Shown one piece after another: positions 6,130 to 13,737 of a stretch of DNA of 13,958 nucleotides. The notes beneath the pieces are model-generated. The model was not told the DNA's origin. It was given only the letters and a program-made list of their open reading frames with translations, and searched no databases. The number at the start of each line of letters is the position of its first letter. Positions within the stretch are counted from its first letter, which is position 1. Position numbers and translations under genes: made by a program. This stretch comes from DATIYW01 sp035517415. Its GTDB lineage: Bacteria > Acidobacteriota > Thermoanaerobaculia > Thermoanaerobaculales > Thermoanaerobaculaceae. The DNA is taken from assembly GCA_035517415.1 (NCBI GenBank), contig DATIYW010000056.1, forward strand, positions 1 to 13,958, written 5' to 3'.

Positions 6130-7185
6130 ATGCGCTCGCTGCGTTTCGACAAGCACGGAGATCTCGACCAGCTGCGCTGCACCGCGACGGCTGACCCTCG
6201 CCCCGGCCACGGCGAGGTCGCCGTCGCGCTGCGCGCCGCCGCGCTCAACCACCTCGACCTGTTCGTCCTCGCCGGCATGCCCGGGATCTCGATCGACCTG
6301 CCCCACATCGGCGGCGCCGACGGCGCAGGGGTGGTGGCCGCGGTGGGCGAGGGCGTGCGCGGCTGGAGCGTCGGCGACGAGGTCGTCCTCAACCCCGGTC
6401 TGTGGTGCGGCGCGTGCGAGTTCTGCGCCCGCGGCGAGGAGTCCGAGTGCGTGACCTACCGGCTGCTCGGCGAGCACGTCGACGGGACGTTCGCCGAGGC
6501 GGTCGTCGTGCCCGCGGTCAACCTCGCGCGCCGGCCGCCGCACCTCTCCTGGGCGGAGTCCGCCGCGCTGCCGCTCACGTTCCTCACCGCCTGGCGGATG
6601 CTGATCTCGCGCGCTCGGCTGGCGGCCGGCGAGACGGTCCTCGTCCACGGGATCGGCGGGGGCGTCGCGCTCGCGGCGCTGGCGATCGCCAAGCGGGCCG
6701 GCGCGACGGTGTTCGTCACGTCCTCCGACGGCGCCAAGCTCGCCCGCGCCCGGGAGCTCGGCGCGGACGTCACGATCAACCGCGCGGCCTCGGACGTCGG
6801 CAAGGAGGTCCGCGCGCTGACCGGGAAGCGCGGCGTCGACGTGGTGGTCGAGACCACCGGCAAGGACACCTGGATGACCTCGCTGCGCTGCGCCGCCAAG
6901 GGCGGCCGGATCGTGACCTGCGGCGCCACCACCGGGGCCAACCCGGGCGAGGAGATCCGGCTGATCTTCTGGAACCACCTCTCGATCCTCGGCTCGACGA
7001 TGGGGAGCCGCGGCGAATGGCACGCGATGCTGCGGGCGGTCGAGGCCGGGAAGATGCGGCCGGTGGTCGACTCGACCTTCCCGCTGGAGCGCGGCCGCGA
7101 GGGGTATGAGCGCCTCGCCGCCGGGCGCCAGTTCGGCAAGATCGTGCTCGAGATCGGCGGTCGCGCCGCCGCGCCGGGGGCGTGA
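6130..7185 (+). CDS. Zinc-type MDR alcohol dehydrogenase/quinone-oxidoreductase-like protein
   Basis: This is a 351-residue member of the medium-chain dehydrogenase/reductase superfamily: a GroES-like N-terminal domain followed by an NAD(P)-binding Rossmann domain. The structural zinc lobe is complete, with Cys93, Cys96, Cys99 and Cys107 (LWCGACEFCARGEESEC). The Rossmann fingerprint is VLVHGIGGGVALAA (170-183), with nucleotide-binding SSDGAKLARARELGA after it. The usual catalytic-zinc Cys (GxCGxD) is replaced by ALNHLDLF (38-45), and the GHE motif reads IGGADGAGVV (60-69). This matches the Zn_ADH_like/quinone-reductase-like branch, in which a catalytic zinc site is altered. It is therefore more likely an enoyl/quinone-type reductase or an unassigned dehydrogenase than a classical alcohol dehydrogenase. 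The stop is 6 nt before the pcnB GTG, so it probably leads the operon. The substrate is unknown. Confidence 0.88.
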   Translation: MRSLRFDKHGDLDQLRCTATADPRPGHGEVAVALRAAALNHLDLFVLAGMPGISIDLPHIGGADGAGVVAAVGEGVRGWSVGDEVVLNPGLWCGACEFCARGEESECVTYRLLGEHVDGTFAEAVVVPAVNLARRPPHLSWAESAALPLTFLTAWRMLISRARLAAGETVLVHGIGGGVALAALAIAKRAGATVFVTSSDGAKLARARELGADVTINRAASDVGKEVRALTGKRGVDVVVETTGKDTWMTSLRCAAKGGRIVTCGATTGANPGEEIRLIFWNHLSILGSTMGSRGEWHAMLRAVEAGKMRPVVDSTFPLERGREGYERLAAGRQFGKIVLEIGGRAAAPGA

Positions 7186-7191
7186 GCGCGA

Positions 7192-8526
7192 GTGGCCGAC
7201 CTCGAACCCCGCCATGCCGAGGCACGCGTCCTCGCCCGCTCCGAGCACGGCCTGTCGCGCGCGCAGATCTCGCCGAACGCGCTCAAGGTGCTCTACCGCC
7301 TCCACCACGCCGGGTTCCTTGCGTTTCTCGTCGGCGGCGCGGTGCGCGACATCCTCCTCGGCCGCAAGCCGAAGGACTTCGACATCGGCACCAACGCCCG
7401 GCCGCAGCAAGTCCGCCAGTTGTTCCGCAACGCGCGGGTGATCGGGCGGCGCTTCCGCCTCGCGATGATCCGCTTTGCCGACGAGACCGTGGAGGTCGCG
7501 ACGTTCCGCAAGTCGCCGGAGCCTCCCGAGGCGGACCCGGGCGAGAACGCCGACGTGCTGGCGCCCGCGGCCGAGGCGGAGGAATTCGGCACGCCCGAGG
7601 AGGACGCGCGCCGGCGCGACTTCACCGTCAACGGCCTGTTCTACAACGTCGCGGACTTCTCGATCGTCGACCACGTCGGCGGCCTCGAGGACCTCGCCCG
7701 GGGGGTGATCCGCACCATCGGTCCCGCCCCGGAGCGCTTCACCGAGGACCCGGTGCGGATGATGCGCGCGGTCGAGTACGCGGCGCGCCTCGGCTTCCGC
7801 CTCGACGACGCCGCCGCCGACGCGATCGCGGCGCTGCACGCCGAGATCCGCCGCGCGGCGCCGGCGCGCATCGCCTACGAGCTGCTGGAGAGCCTCAAGT
7901 CCGGCCACGCGACCGCGATCCTGCAAGGGCTGGAGGGCGCGGGCCTGCTCGACCACGTCCTGCCCGAGATCGCGGAGACGGCGCGGGGACCGGCGGGGCC
8001 GCTGCTGTGGAGCCTCCTGGCGCTGACCGACCGCCGGATCGCGGCCGGGGAGGCGGTGACGGAGGAGACGCTGTTCGGCTCCCTGCTGCTCCCGCGGTTC
8101 CTCGCCGAGCTCAAGGGACCGGCCGGCGCGATCCGGCCCGCCGGCGAGGTGGAGGCGCTCGCCAAGTCGGTCGTGGAGCCGCCCGCGGTGCGCCTCGCCT
8201 TCCCTCACCACCGCGCGCACCTGATCCGCTCCGCGTTCCTGCTGATGGCGCGCTTCCAGCAGCCGCCGCGATCCGCCAAGCACGTCCTGCGCACGCTCAA
8301 GCACGAGGCGTTCGAGGTCGCCTGGCGGCTGGCCGCGGACCTCGAGGCGGCGGACGGCGCGCCGCAGCTCGAGCTTGCGCCGTGGCGGCAGGCGGTGGCG
8401 CGGGTGCGCGCCGGGCTTGCGCCCGAGCTGGCGGCGAGTCATTCTGCCCCGACCGTGGAAGGCAGACGGCGGCGTCGCCGCGGCGGTGCGCGGCGCCGAC
8501 GCAAGAAGGGAGCCGCGCCGGCGTGA
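7192..8526 (+). CDS. pcnB: Poly(A) polymerase I (PcnB-type nucleotidyltransferase)
   Basis: PcnB adds 3' poly(A) tails that mark RNAs for decay. The 444-residue protein has the class II nucleotidyltransferase head: FLVGGAVRD (45-53), KPKDFDIGTNA (59-69) with metal-binding Asp62 and Asp64, and Glu101 as the likely third carboxylate. Features that separate PcnB from CCA-adding enzymes are present: SRAQISPNALKVLYRL (22-37), RRFRLAMI (86-93), and RRDFTVNGLFYNVADF (141-156). ERFTEDPVRMMRAVEYAARLGF (181-202) belongs to the RNA/nucleotide-binding neck. The tail (424-444) is strongly basic, 12 of 21 residues being Arg or Lys, like the basic RNA-binding tail of proteobacterial PcnB. The GTG at 7192 is chosen because conserved sequence begins within 20 residues of it; its SD is weak (GGGGGCG, 9 nt). 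The stop overlaps the ligA GTG as GTGA. Confidence 0.9.
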   Translation: MADLEPRHAEARVLARSEHGLSRAQISPNALKVLYRLHHAGFLAFLVGGAVRDILLGRKPKDFDIGTNARPQQVRQLFRNARVIGRRFRLAMIRFADETVEVATFRKSPEPPEADPGENADVLAPAAEAEEFGTPEEDARRRDFTVNGLFYNVADFSIVDHVGGLEDLARGVIRTIGPAPERFTEDPVRMMRAVEYAARLGFRLDDAAADAIAALHAEIRRAAPARIAYELLESLKSGHATAILQGLEGAGLLDHVLPEIAETARGPAGPLLWSLLALTDRRIAAGEAVTEETLFGSLLLPRFLAELKGPAGAIRPAGEVEALAKSVVEPPAVRLAFPHHRAHLIRSAFLLMARFQQPPRSAKHVLRTLKHEAFEVAWRLAADLEAADGAPQLELAPWRQAVARVRAGLAPELAASHSAPTVEGRRRRRRGGARRRRKKGAAPA

Positions 8527-10532
8527 GCAAGGCCGACAGGGAGCGGATCGCCTGGCTGAGGCGCGAGATCCGGCGGCACGAGCACCTTTACTACGTGCTC
8601 GCGGCGCCCGAGATCAGCGACCTCGCCTTCGACGGCCTGATGGCGGAGCTCAAGTCGCTCGAGGAGGCGCACCCGGACCTCGTCACGCCGGACTCGCCGA
8701 CGCAGCGGGTCGGCGGGGCGCCCGCCGCCGAGCTGCGCCAGGCGCGCCACGAGGTGCCGATGCTGTCGCTCGACAACTCGTACGACGAGAGCGAGCTGGC
8801 GGAGTGGTACGAGCGCGCCGCCCGGGCGCTCGGCCGCCCCCCCGCCGGACTGGTGGCGGAGCTGAAGATCGACGGCGTGTCGATGAGCCTGACGTACCAG
8901 GACGGCGTCCTGGCCCGCGCGGTGACGCGCGGCAATGGCGAGGTCGGCGACGAGGTGACCGCCAACGCCCGCGCCATCCGCGCGCTGCCGCTCGCGCTGC
9001 CCGAGCGCGTCAGCCTGGTCGAGGTCCGCGGCGAGGTGTACCTGCCGCGGGCGGTGTTCTCGGCGCTCAACCGGGCGCGTCGCGAGGAGGGCGAGGAACC
9101 GTTCGCCAACCCGCGCAACGCGGCGGCGGGGGCGATCCGCATGCTCGACCCCCGCGAGAGCGGGCGCCGCCGCCTGTCGTTCTTCGCCTACCAGGTGCCG
9201 CGGGTCGAGGGGCGCGAGTTCGCCCGCCACTCCGACGCGCTCGACTCGTTGAAGGAGTGGGGGTTCGCCGTCAACCCCGGGTGGGAACGGTGCGCCGGCC
9301 TCGACGACGTCCACCGGTTCATCGGCTCCTGGGGGGCCAAGCGCAAGGAGCTGCCGTTCGACATCGACGGCGTGGTGGTCAAGGTCGACGCGCTCGCCGA
9401 GCAGCGCGCGCTCGGCGCGACGAGCAAGTTCCCGCGCTGGGCGATCGCCTACAAGTACACGCCGGAGGGGGAGCGGACGAAGCTGCTCGACATCGTCGTG
9501 CAGGTGGGGCGAACCGGCACGCTCACGCCGGTCGCGAACCTCGAGCCCGTGCTGCTCGCCGGCAGCACCGTGTCGCGGGCGACGCTGCACAACGCCGACG
9601 AGGTGGCGCGCCTCGACGTGCGCGTCGGCGACACGGTGTGGGTGGCCAAGGGCGGCGACGTGATCCCGAAGGTGATCGCGGTCGACCCCGAAGCCCGCCC
9701 GGATGGGGCGAAGCCGTTCGAGATGCCGGAGCGCTGCCCGGTGTGCGCCACGCCGGTGGTGCAGGAGTCCGGCGAGGTGGCGATCCGCTGCCCGAACCCC
9801 GACTGCCCGGCCGTGCTGCGCCAGCGCCTGCTCCACTTCGTGTCGCGCTCCGGCATGGACATCGAGGGCCTCGGCCGGCGCTTCGTCGACCAGCTGCTGC
9901 AGGCGGGGATGGTCAGCGACGCGGCCTCGCTCTGGGACCTCGACGCCGGCAAGCTCGCCGCGCTGCCGCAGTGGGGCGAGAGGTCGGCCGCGAAGCTCAT
10001 CGAGCAGCTCGCCGCCGCGCGCGGCCGCCCGCTCTGGCGCCTGCTCGTCGCCCTCGGCATCCGGCACGTCGGCGAGCGCGCCGCGAAGGTGCTGGCCGCT
10101 CGCTTCGGCTCGCTCGACGCGATCCGGCGCGCCGGCCAGGAGCAGATCGAGGAGGTCGAGGGCGTCGGGCCGATCATCGCCGCGAGCGTCGTCGCGTTCC
10201 TCGCCGGCGACCCCGGTGCGGAGCTGGTGCGGCGGCTGCGCGAGCGCGGCGTGGATCCGCGCGAGGAGGTCGCCGAGCGCGAGGCGCCGCCGCCGCTCGC
10301 CGGTCTTACGTTCGTGCTCACCGGCACGCTCAGCCGGCCGCGGGAGGAGGTCGCCGCGCTGCTCGAGAGCGCCGGCGCCAAGGTGGCCGCCAGCGTGTCG
10401 CGGAAGACCTCGTTCGTGGTCGCCGGCGCCGAGGCCGGCTCCAAGCTGGCGAAGGCGCAGGGCCTGAAGGTCCGCGTGCTCGACGAGGCGGAGCTCGCCG
10501 GCCTGCTCGCCGAGAAGGGGGTGGCATGGTGA
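8523..10532 (+). CDS. ligA: NAD-dependent DNA ligase LigA
   Basis: LigA seals nicks during replication and repair using NAD+. The 669-residue protein is full length and has every domain in order. Domain Ia carries HEHLYYVLAAPEISDLAFDGLM (19-40). The adenylation domain has the nucleophile motif ELKIDGVS (113-120, Lys115), VRGEVY and FANPRNAAAGAIR. Next comes the OB fold (about 310-395, VGRTGTLTPVANLEP). The zinc finger is Cys405, Cys408, Cys423 and Cys428. The helix-hairpin-helix region (about 440-585) contains LLVALGIRHVGERAAK, and a C-terminal BRCT domain (about 592-669) contains GLTFVLTGTLSRPREE. The common SDAEYD reads SDLAFD here, a mild substitution. GTG start overlaps the pcnB stop by 4 nt; no better start exists before the conserved domain. 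Its 3' end overlaps the response-regulator gene by 7 nt. An essential housekeeping gene in most bacteria. Confidence 0.97.
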   Translation: MSKADRERIAWLRREIRRHEHLYYVLAAPEISDLAFDGLMAELKSLEEAHPDLVTPDSPTQRVGGAPAAELRQARHEVPMLSLDNSYDESELAEWYERAARALGRPPAGLVAELKIDGVSMSLTYQDGVLARAVTRGNGEVGDEVTANARAIRALPLALPERVSLVEVRGEVYLPRAVFSALNRARREEGEEPFANPRNAAAGAIRMLDPRESGRRRLSFFAYQVPRVEGREFARHSDALDSLKEWGFAVNPGWERCAGLDDVHRFIGSWGAKRKELPFDIDGVVVKVDALAEQRALGATSKFPRWAIAYKYTPEGERTKLLDIVVQVGRTGTLTPVANLEPVLLAGSTVSRATLHNADEVARLDVRVGDTVWVAKGGDVIPKVIAVDPEARPDGAKPFEMPERCPVCATPVVQESGEVAIRCPNPDCPAVLRQRLLHFVSRSGMDIEGLGRRFVDQLLQAGMVSDAASLWDLDAGKLAALPQWGERSAAKLIEQLAAARGRPLWRLLVALGIRHVGERAAKVLAARFGSLDAIRRAGQEQIEEVEGVGPIIAASVVAFLAGDPGAELVRRLRERGVDPREEVAEREAPPPLAGLTFVLTGTLSRPREEVAALLESAGAKVAASVSRKTSFVVAGAEAGSKLAKAQGLKVRVLDEAELAGLLAEKGVAW

Positions 10533-11926
10533 GCCAGGCGCGGTTGCTCCTGGTCGACGACGACGACGGCTCGCGCACGGCGATGGCGACCGGGTTGCGC
10601 CGCGTCGGCTACGAGGTGATCGAGCTCGACGGCGCCGAGGCCGCGCTCGCCCGGATCGAGGCGAACGAGCCGATCGACGCGCTCGTCACCGACGTGCGCA
10701 TGCCGGGGATGGACGGCTACGAGCTGGTGCGCCGGGCGCGGGCGCTCCAGCCGCAGCTCGCGATCCTCATGGTCACCGCCTTCGGCGACGTCGACGGCGC
10801 GGTCCAGGCGCTCCAGGGCGGTGCCGACGACTACCTCACCAAGCCCGTCAACCTGATCGAGCTGAGAAAGCGCGTCGAGCTCCAGCTCGAGCGCTCGAGT
10901 CTGTCGCGCGAGAAGCGCGAGCTGCAGCAGCGCCTCGAGCGGTTCGTCGGCTTCGAAGGCATCATCGGCCGCTCGGCCGCGATGCAGCGCGTCCTCGAGC
11001 GCGTCCGCGTCGTCGCCCCGGCGCCCAGCACGGTGCTGATCGTGGGCGAGTCGGGCTCGGGCAAAGAGCTGATCGCCAACGCGATCCACGAGCACTCGGC
11101 GCGCGCGGCGGGGCGCTTCGTGGCGCTCAACTGCGGCGCGATCCCCGGCGAGATCCTCGAGGCGGAGCTGTTCGGCCACGAGCGCGGCGCGTTCACCGGC
11201 GCTCACCAGCGTCGCATCGGCAAGATCGAGACCGCGAACGGCGGCACGCTGTTCCTCGATGAGATCTCGGAGCTGTCGCCCGATCTCCAGGTCAAGCTCC
11301 TGCGCGTGCTGGAGCAGCGGCGGATCACCCGCGTCGGCGGCAACGACGAGATCGCGGTCGACTTCCGGCTCGTCGCCGCGACCAACCGCGACCTCGACGC
11401 CGAGGTCGCCCAGGGGCGCTTCCGCCAGGACCTCTACTACCGTCTCAAGGTCGTCACGGTCGCGCTGCCGCCGCTGCGCGAGCGCCCCGACGACATCCCG
11501 CTGCTGATCGGCCACTTCATCCAGCACTTCAACGAGCAGCTGGGGCGCCGCGTGTCGGGGGTGTCGCCCGCCTTGCTCGACGCACTGCGGGCGCAGCCGT
11601 GGCCGGGCAACGTCCGCGAGCTGCGCAACGTGGTCGAGAACATGGTGCTGTTCTGCCGCGGCGAGGAGCTCGCGCTCGCCGACCTGCCCGCGGAGTACTC
11701 GCGCGGGGCGCGGCCGGCGCCGGACGCCACGCCCGGCGAGTTCGTGCCGCGGTCGATGGCGGAGATCGAGAAGGAAGCGATCCTCCGCACGCTCGAGGTC
11801 ACCGGCGGGCACCGGGCGAGGGCGGCGCAGTTGCTCGGGATCGGATTGCGGACGCTGCAGCGGAAGCTCAAGGAGTACGGGGCGCTCGCCGGCGACGAGG
11901 TCGACGACGAGTCGCTGCCGGAATAG
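10526..11926 (+). CDS. NtrC/AtoC-family sigma-54-dependent response regulator
   Basis: A phosphorylation-controlled activator of sigma-54 promoters, 466 residues with the full three-domain layout. The receiver domain (about 6-120) has the acidic pocket DDDD (11-14), phospho-acceptor Asp56 in VTDVRMPG, Thr84 and Lys106. A coiled linker follows (about 118-140). The AAA+ domain (about 143-375) has IIGRSAAM, Walker A GESGSGKE (174-181), the sigma-54 contact loop GAFTGA (221-226), Walker B TLFLDEI (241-247), and WPGNVRELRN (359-368). The C-terminal Fis-type helix-turn-helix is at about 413-452 (GGHRARAAQLLGIGLRTLQRKL). All key residues are intact. The ATG at 10526 overlaps the ligA stop by 7 nt, with AGGGGG just upstream; the GTG two codons on is less likely. 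No histidine kinase is nearby, so it is an orphan regulator here and its target promoters are unknown. Confidence 0.94.
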   Translation: MVSQARLLLVDDDDGSRTAMATGLRRVGYEVIELDGAEAALARIEANEPIDALVTDVRMPGMDGYELVRRARALQPQLAILMVTAFGDVDGAVQALQGGADDYLTKPVNLIELRKRVELQLERSSLSREKRELQQRLERFVGFEGIIGRSAAMQRVLERVRVVAPAPSTVLIVGESGSGKELIANAIHEHSARAAGRFVALNCGAIPGEILEAELFGHERGAFTGAHQRRIGKIETANGGTLFLDEISELSPDLQVKLLRVLEQRRITRVGGNDEIAVDFRLVAATNRDLDAEVAQGRFRQDLYYRLKVVTVALPPLRERPDDIPLLIGHFIQHFNEQLGRRVSGVSPALLDALRAQPWPGNVRELRNVVENMVLFCRGEELALADLPAEYSRGARPAPDATPGEFVPRSMAEIEKEAILRTLEVTGGHRARAAQLLGIGLRTLQRKLKEYGALAGDEVDDESLPE

Positions 11927-11946
11927 CCGAGCGCTTGCGCCGGGAC

Positions 11947-11953
11947 AAAGGAG
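11947..11953 (+). promoter_or_regulatory. Shine-Dalgarno site AAAGGAG of the 71-residue protein gene
   Basis: AAAGGAG sits 5 nt before the ATG at 11959. It is one of the strongest ribosome sites in the window and is direct evidence that the small downstream frame is translated. It also excludes the long in-frame upstream extension, a shadow of the regulator gene. Confidence 0.8.
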
Positions 11954-11958
11954 CCGTC

Positions 11959-12174
11959 ATGGAACTGCCGAGCAAGGTGTTGGTCTACAGCCAGATCCTG
12001 GGACTCTCCGGCACCGCGGGCACGCTCGTGGACATCCGCGTCGAGGGCTGCTACGAGCTGCGCCTGCCGAGCCAGGGCAAGCTGCACGTGGTGTTGCTGC
12101 CGGTCGCGCAGACCGGCCTGGTGTTCGCGGAGGCGGAAGCGGAGGTCCTGACGGATTCGAGCATCGAGCGTTGA
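11959..12174 (+). CDS. Uncharacterised 71-residue protein
   Basis: I do not recognise this protein. It starts at an ATG with an excellent AAAGGAG site and ends 32-33 nt after the regulator stop codon plus 72 codons, so it probably belongs to the same transcript. The sequence is mostly alternating hydrophobic/polar and predicts a compact all-beta fold. Strands appear around KVLVYSQILG (6-15), GTLVDIRVEG (21-30), YELRLP (32-37), KLHVVLLPVA (41-50) and TGLVFAEAE (52-60). There is one cysteine (31), no signal peptide, no transmembrane helix and no metal motif. The tail is acidic (EAEAEVLTDSSIE). A cytosolic small beta-barrel or binding adaptor would fit, but no function can be assigned. A ribosome site, codon use like its neighbours and clean boundaries argue that it is a real gene. 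Confidence 0.75.
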   Translation: MELPSKVLVYSQILGLSGTAGTLVDIRVEGCYELRLPSQGKLHVVLLPVAQTGLVFAEAEAEVLTDSSIER

Positions 12175-12176
12175 GC

Positions 12177-12202
12177 CCGGCGGCGCAGGCGCCGGCCGCC
12201 GG
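12177..12202. terminator. GC hairpin in the convergent gap, possible bidirectional terminator
   Basis: CCGGCGGC (12177-12184) pairs with GCCGCCGG (12195-12202) across a 10-nt loop, just after the 71-residue gene and before the convergent Nudix gene end at 12223. No T-tract follows on the plus strand or precedes on the minus strand, so it is not a canonical intrinsic terminator. In DNA this GC-rich such stems also arise by chance. Confidence 0.35.
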
Positions 12203-12222
12203 AGACCTCCCTTGACCCCGGG

Positions 12223-12633
12223 TCATCCCGAGGCCGGGAGTCCGATGTCCTCGAGCACCCGGCGGTGGTCGAACGCCAGCTCGACGCCCGCCGGATCCGC
12301 GAACCAGCGCGCCTCCGCCGCGTCGTCGCCGCCGGCTAGCGTCCCGCCCACCGCGCGGCACAGGTAGATCGCCGACACCGTGTGCCCGCGCGGGTCGCGC
12401 GCCGGGTCCGAGTAGACGCCGACCAGCGAGACGATCTCGACCGCCAGGCCCGTCTCTTCCTCGGCCTCGCGGCGGCAGGCCGCCTCGCAGCTCTCGCCGA
12501 CCTCGACGAAGCCACCGGGGAGGGCCCAGTGTCCCTCGAACGGCGGGTTCCTGCGCCGGATCAGGACCACGCCCATCTCCGGATCGAGGATCACGGCGTC
12601 GCAGGTGAGCAGCGGTGTGACCGGCTTCGCCAC
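12223..12633 (-). CDS. Nudix hydrolase, ADP-ribose pyrophosphatase-like
   Basis: Nudix enzymes hydrolyse nucleoside diphosphates linked to another moiety. The 136-residue protein carries a complete Nudix box at 41-63 (G41, E47, REAEEETGL at 55-63), which supplies the metal-binding glutamates. Flanking sequence NPPFEGHWALPGG (29-41), GVYSDPARDPRGHTVS (72-87) and FDHRRVLEDIG (121-131) is typical of the COG1051-type ADP-ribose pyrophosphatases rather than MutT 8-oxo-dGTPase. The start is a GTG at 12633 that directly abuts the mutY TAG, so it is co-transcribed and probably translationally coupled. Because it follows mutY, a nucleotide-pool cleansing role is tempting, but the flanking residues favour ADP-ribose or a related substrate. 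Family certain, substrate not. Confidence 0.9.
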   Translation of the reverse strand: MAKPVTPLLTCDAVILDPEMGVVLIRRRNPPFEGHWALPGGFVEVGESCEAACRREAEEETGLAVEIVSLVGVYSDPARDPRGHTVSAIYLCRAVGGTLAGGDDAAEARWFADPAGVELAFDHRRVLEDIGLPASG

Positions 12634-13737
12634 CTAGGCCTCCTTCGAGTGTTCCGCAGCGGGAACGCGGTGCTCGCCCGCGCCTGCCGTCGGCGCGGCG
12701 CATGCCGCGCCGAGCTTGGCGAGCAGCGACGAGGTCGGGACGGCAGGCGCGCGCCAGTCCTGCCAGCTCCAGCCGTCCGCGGTTTCCGCCACGCGCGGCG
12801 TCGTCAGGCGGCAGGTGAACGGCAGCACCTCGATGCGCCGGTGGGTGATGCTGTGGCGGACGGGCGGCGCCGGCGACAGCCGGACGTCGAGCCCGGCCTC
12901 GGCGGCCATTGCGGTCGCGGCGGCCGCGGCGTCGGTGCCGGGCGCGAGCTCGCGGAACGGGGGGAGCCACAGCCCGCTCAGCACCGCGCCGCCGTCGACG
13001 CGGCGGAGGAGCACGCGGCCGTCCCCGCGTTCGACCCAGAGCGCCGCCCAGCGGTGCGCCTCCGGTGCGCGCTGCCGGCGGGGGAGCGGGTAGCGTTGCG
13101 GCGTCCCCTCCCGGAAACCTGTGCATCCCGCCGAGAGAGGACACGCGTGGCAGCGCGGCGCGGCCGGCGTGCAGACCGTCGCGCCGAGCTCCATCAGCGC
13201 CTCCCACACCTCCGGCGTGCCGGCCTCGTCGAACAGCCGCTGTGCGATCTCCCGTGCGGCGGCGAGGAGGGGTGCGCTGCCCATGGCGAGGGGAAGGCCG
13301 CCCACCCGCGCCGCGACCCGCGCCACGTTCCCGTCGACCGGCGCCTCGCGCCCCGCGAACGAGAACGCGGCGACCGCGGCGCTCGTGTAGGCGCCAAACC
13401 CGGGCAGCGCCCGCAGATCGGCCGGCCCGGTGGGCCACCCGCCGCGCACCGCGACGGCGCGCGCCGCGGCGTGGAGGAGGCGCGCGCGCCGGTAGTAGCC
13501 GAGGCCGGAGAAGGCGTGCACGACCTCGTCCTCCCCCGCCGCGGCGAGGGACTCGAGGGTCGGGAAGCGCTGCATGAACCGGGAGTAGGCCGCCGCGACC
13601 CGACCGATCTGGGTCTGCTGCGCCATCACCTCGGAGACCAGCACGGCGTAGGGATCGCGGGGGAACGCGGTGCGCCAGGGCAGCTCGCGCCGGGCGGCGC
13701 GGAACCAGGCCAGAAGGGCGTCCGCGGTCGTCGCCAT
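12634..13737 (-). CDS. mutY: A/G-specific adenine DNA glycosylase MutY
   Basis: MutY removes adenine mispaired with 8-oxoguanine in base-excision repair. The 367-residue protein has the full family layout. The HhH-GPD catalytic domain covers about 1-210: LPWR (19-22), catalytic Glu36 in VSEVMAQQTQ, helix-hairpin-helix LPGFGAYTSAAV (111-122), and catalytic Asp135 in VDGNVARV. The [4Fe-4S] cluster loop is Cys189-x6-Cys196-x2-Cys199-x5-Cys205. A C-terminal Nudix-fold 8-oxoG-recognition domain spans about 230-345. There the FSH signature seen in E. coli reads ITH within VRHSITHRRIEV. The ATG at 13737 is the first candidate before the conserved LPWR; no Shine-Dalgarno is visible and a TACACT -10-like box lies only 8 nt upstream. 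The final 20 or so residues are low-complexity. It leads a two-gene unit with the Nudix hydrolase. Confidence 0.95.
   Translation of the reverse strand: MATTADALLAWFRAARRELPWRTAFPRDPYAVLVSEVMAQQTQIGRVAAAYSRFMQRFPTLESLAAAGEDEVVHAFSGLGYYRRARLLHAAARAVAVRGGWPTGPADLRALPGFGAYTSAAVAAFSFAGREAPVDGNVARVAARVGGLPLAMGSAPLLAAAREIAQRLFDEAGTPEVWEALMELGATVCTPAAPRCHACPLSAGCTGFREGTPQRYPLPRRQRAPEAHRWAALWVERGDGRVLLRRVDGGAVLSGLWLPPFRELAPGTDAAAAATAMAAEAGLDVRLSPAPPVRHSITHRRIEVLPFTCRLTTPRVAETADGWSWQDWRAPAVPTSSLLAKLGAACAAPTAGAGEHRVPAAEHSKEA

Noticed and set aside
6082..8442. A 786-codon minus-strand frame opposite the oxidoreductase and pcnB
   Set aside because: Its translation is low-complexity and Arg/Ala/Gly/Asp-rich, while both plus-strand genes show full conserved motifs. 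It is a compositional shadow.
9449..11812. A 787-codon minus-strand frame opposite ligA and the regulator
   Set aside because: It is antisense to two complete conserved proteins and has no recognisable motif. Its Asp/Leu/Arg-rich sequence is the mirror of Glu/Leu/Arg codons on the sense strand.
11957..13438. A 493-codon minus-strand frame that could suggest a MutY-Nudix fusion
   Set aside because: It is in a different frame from both mutY and the Nudix gene, and its translation lacks the HhH-GPD, cluster-Cys and Nudix-box motifs, which are all found in the two separate frames.
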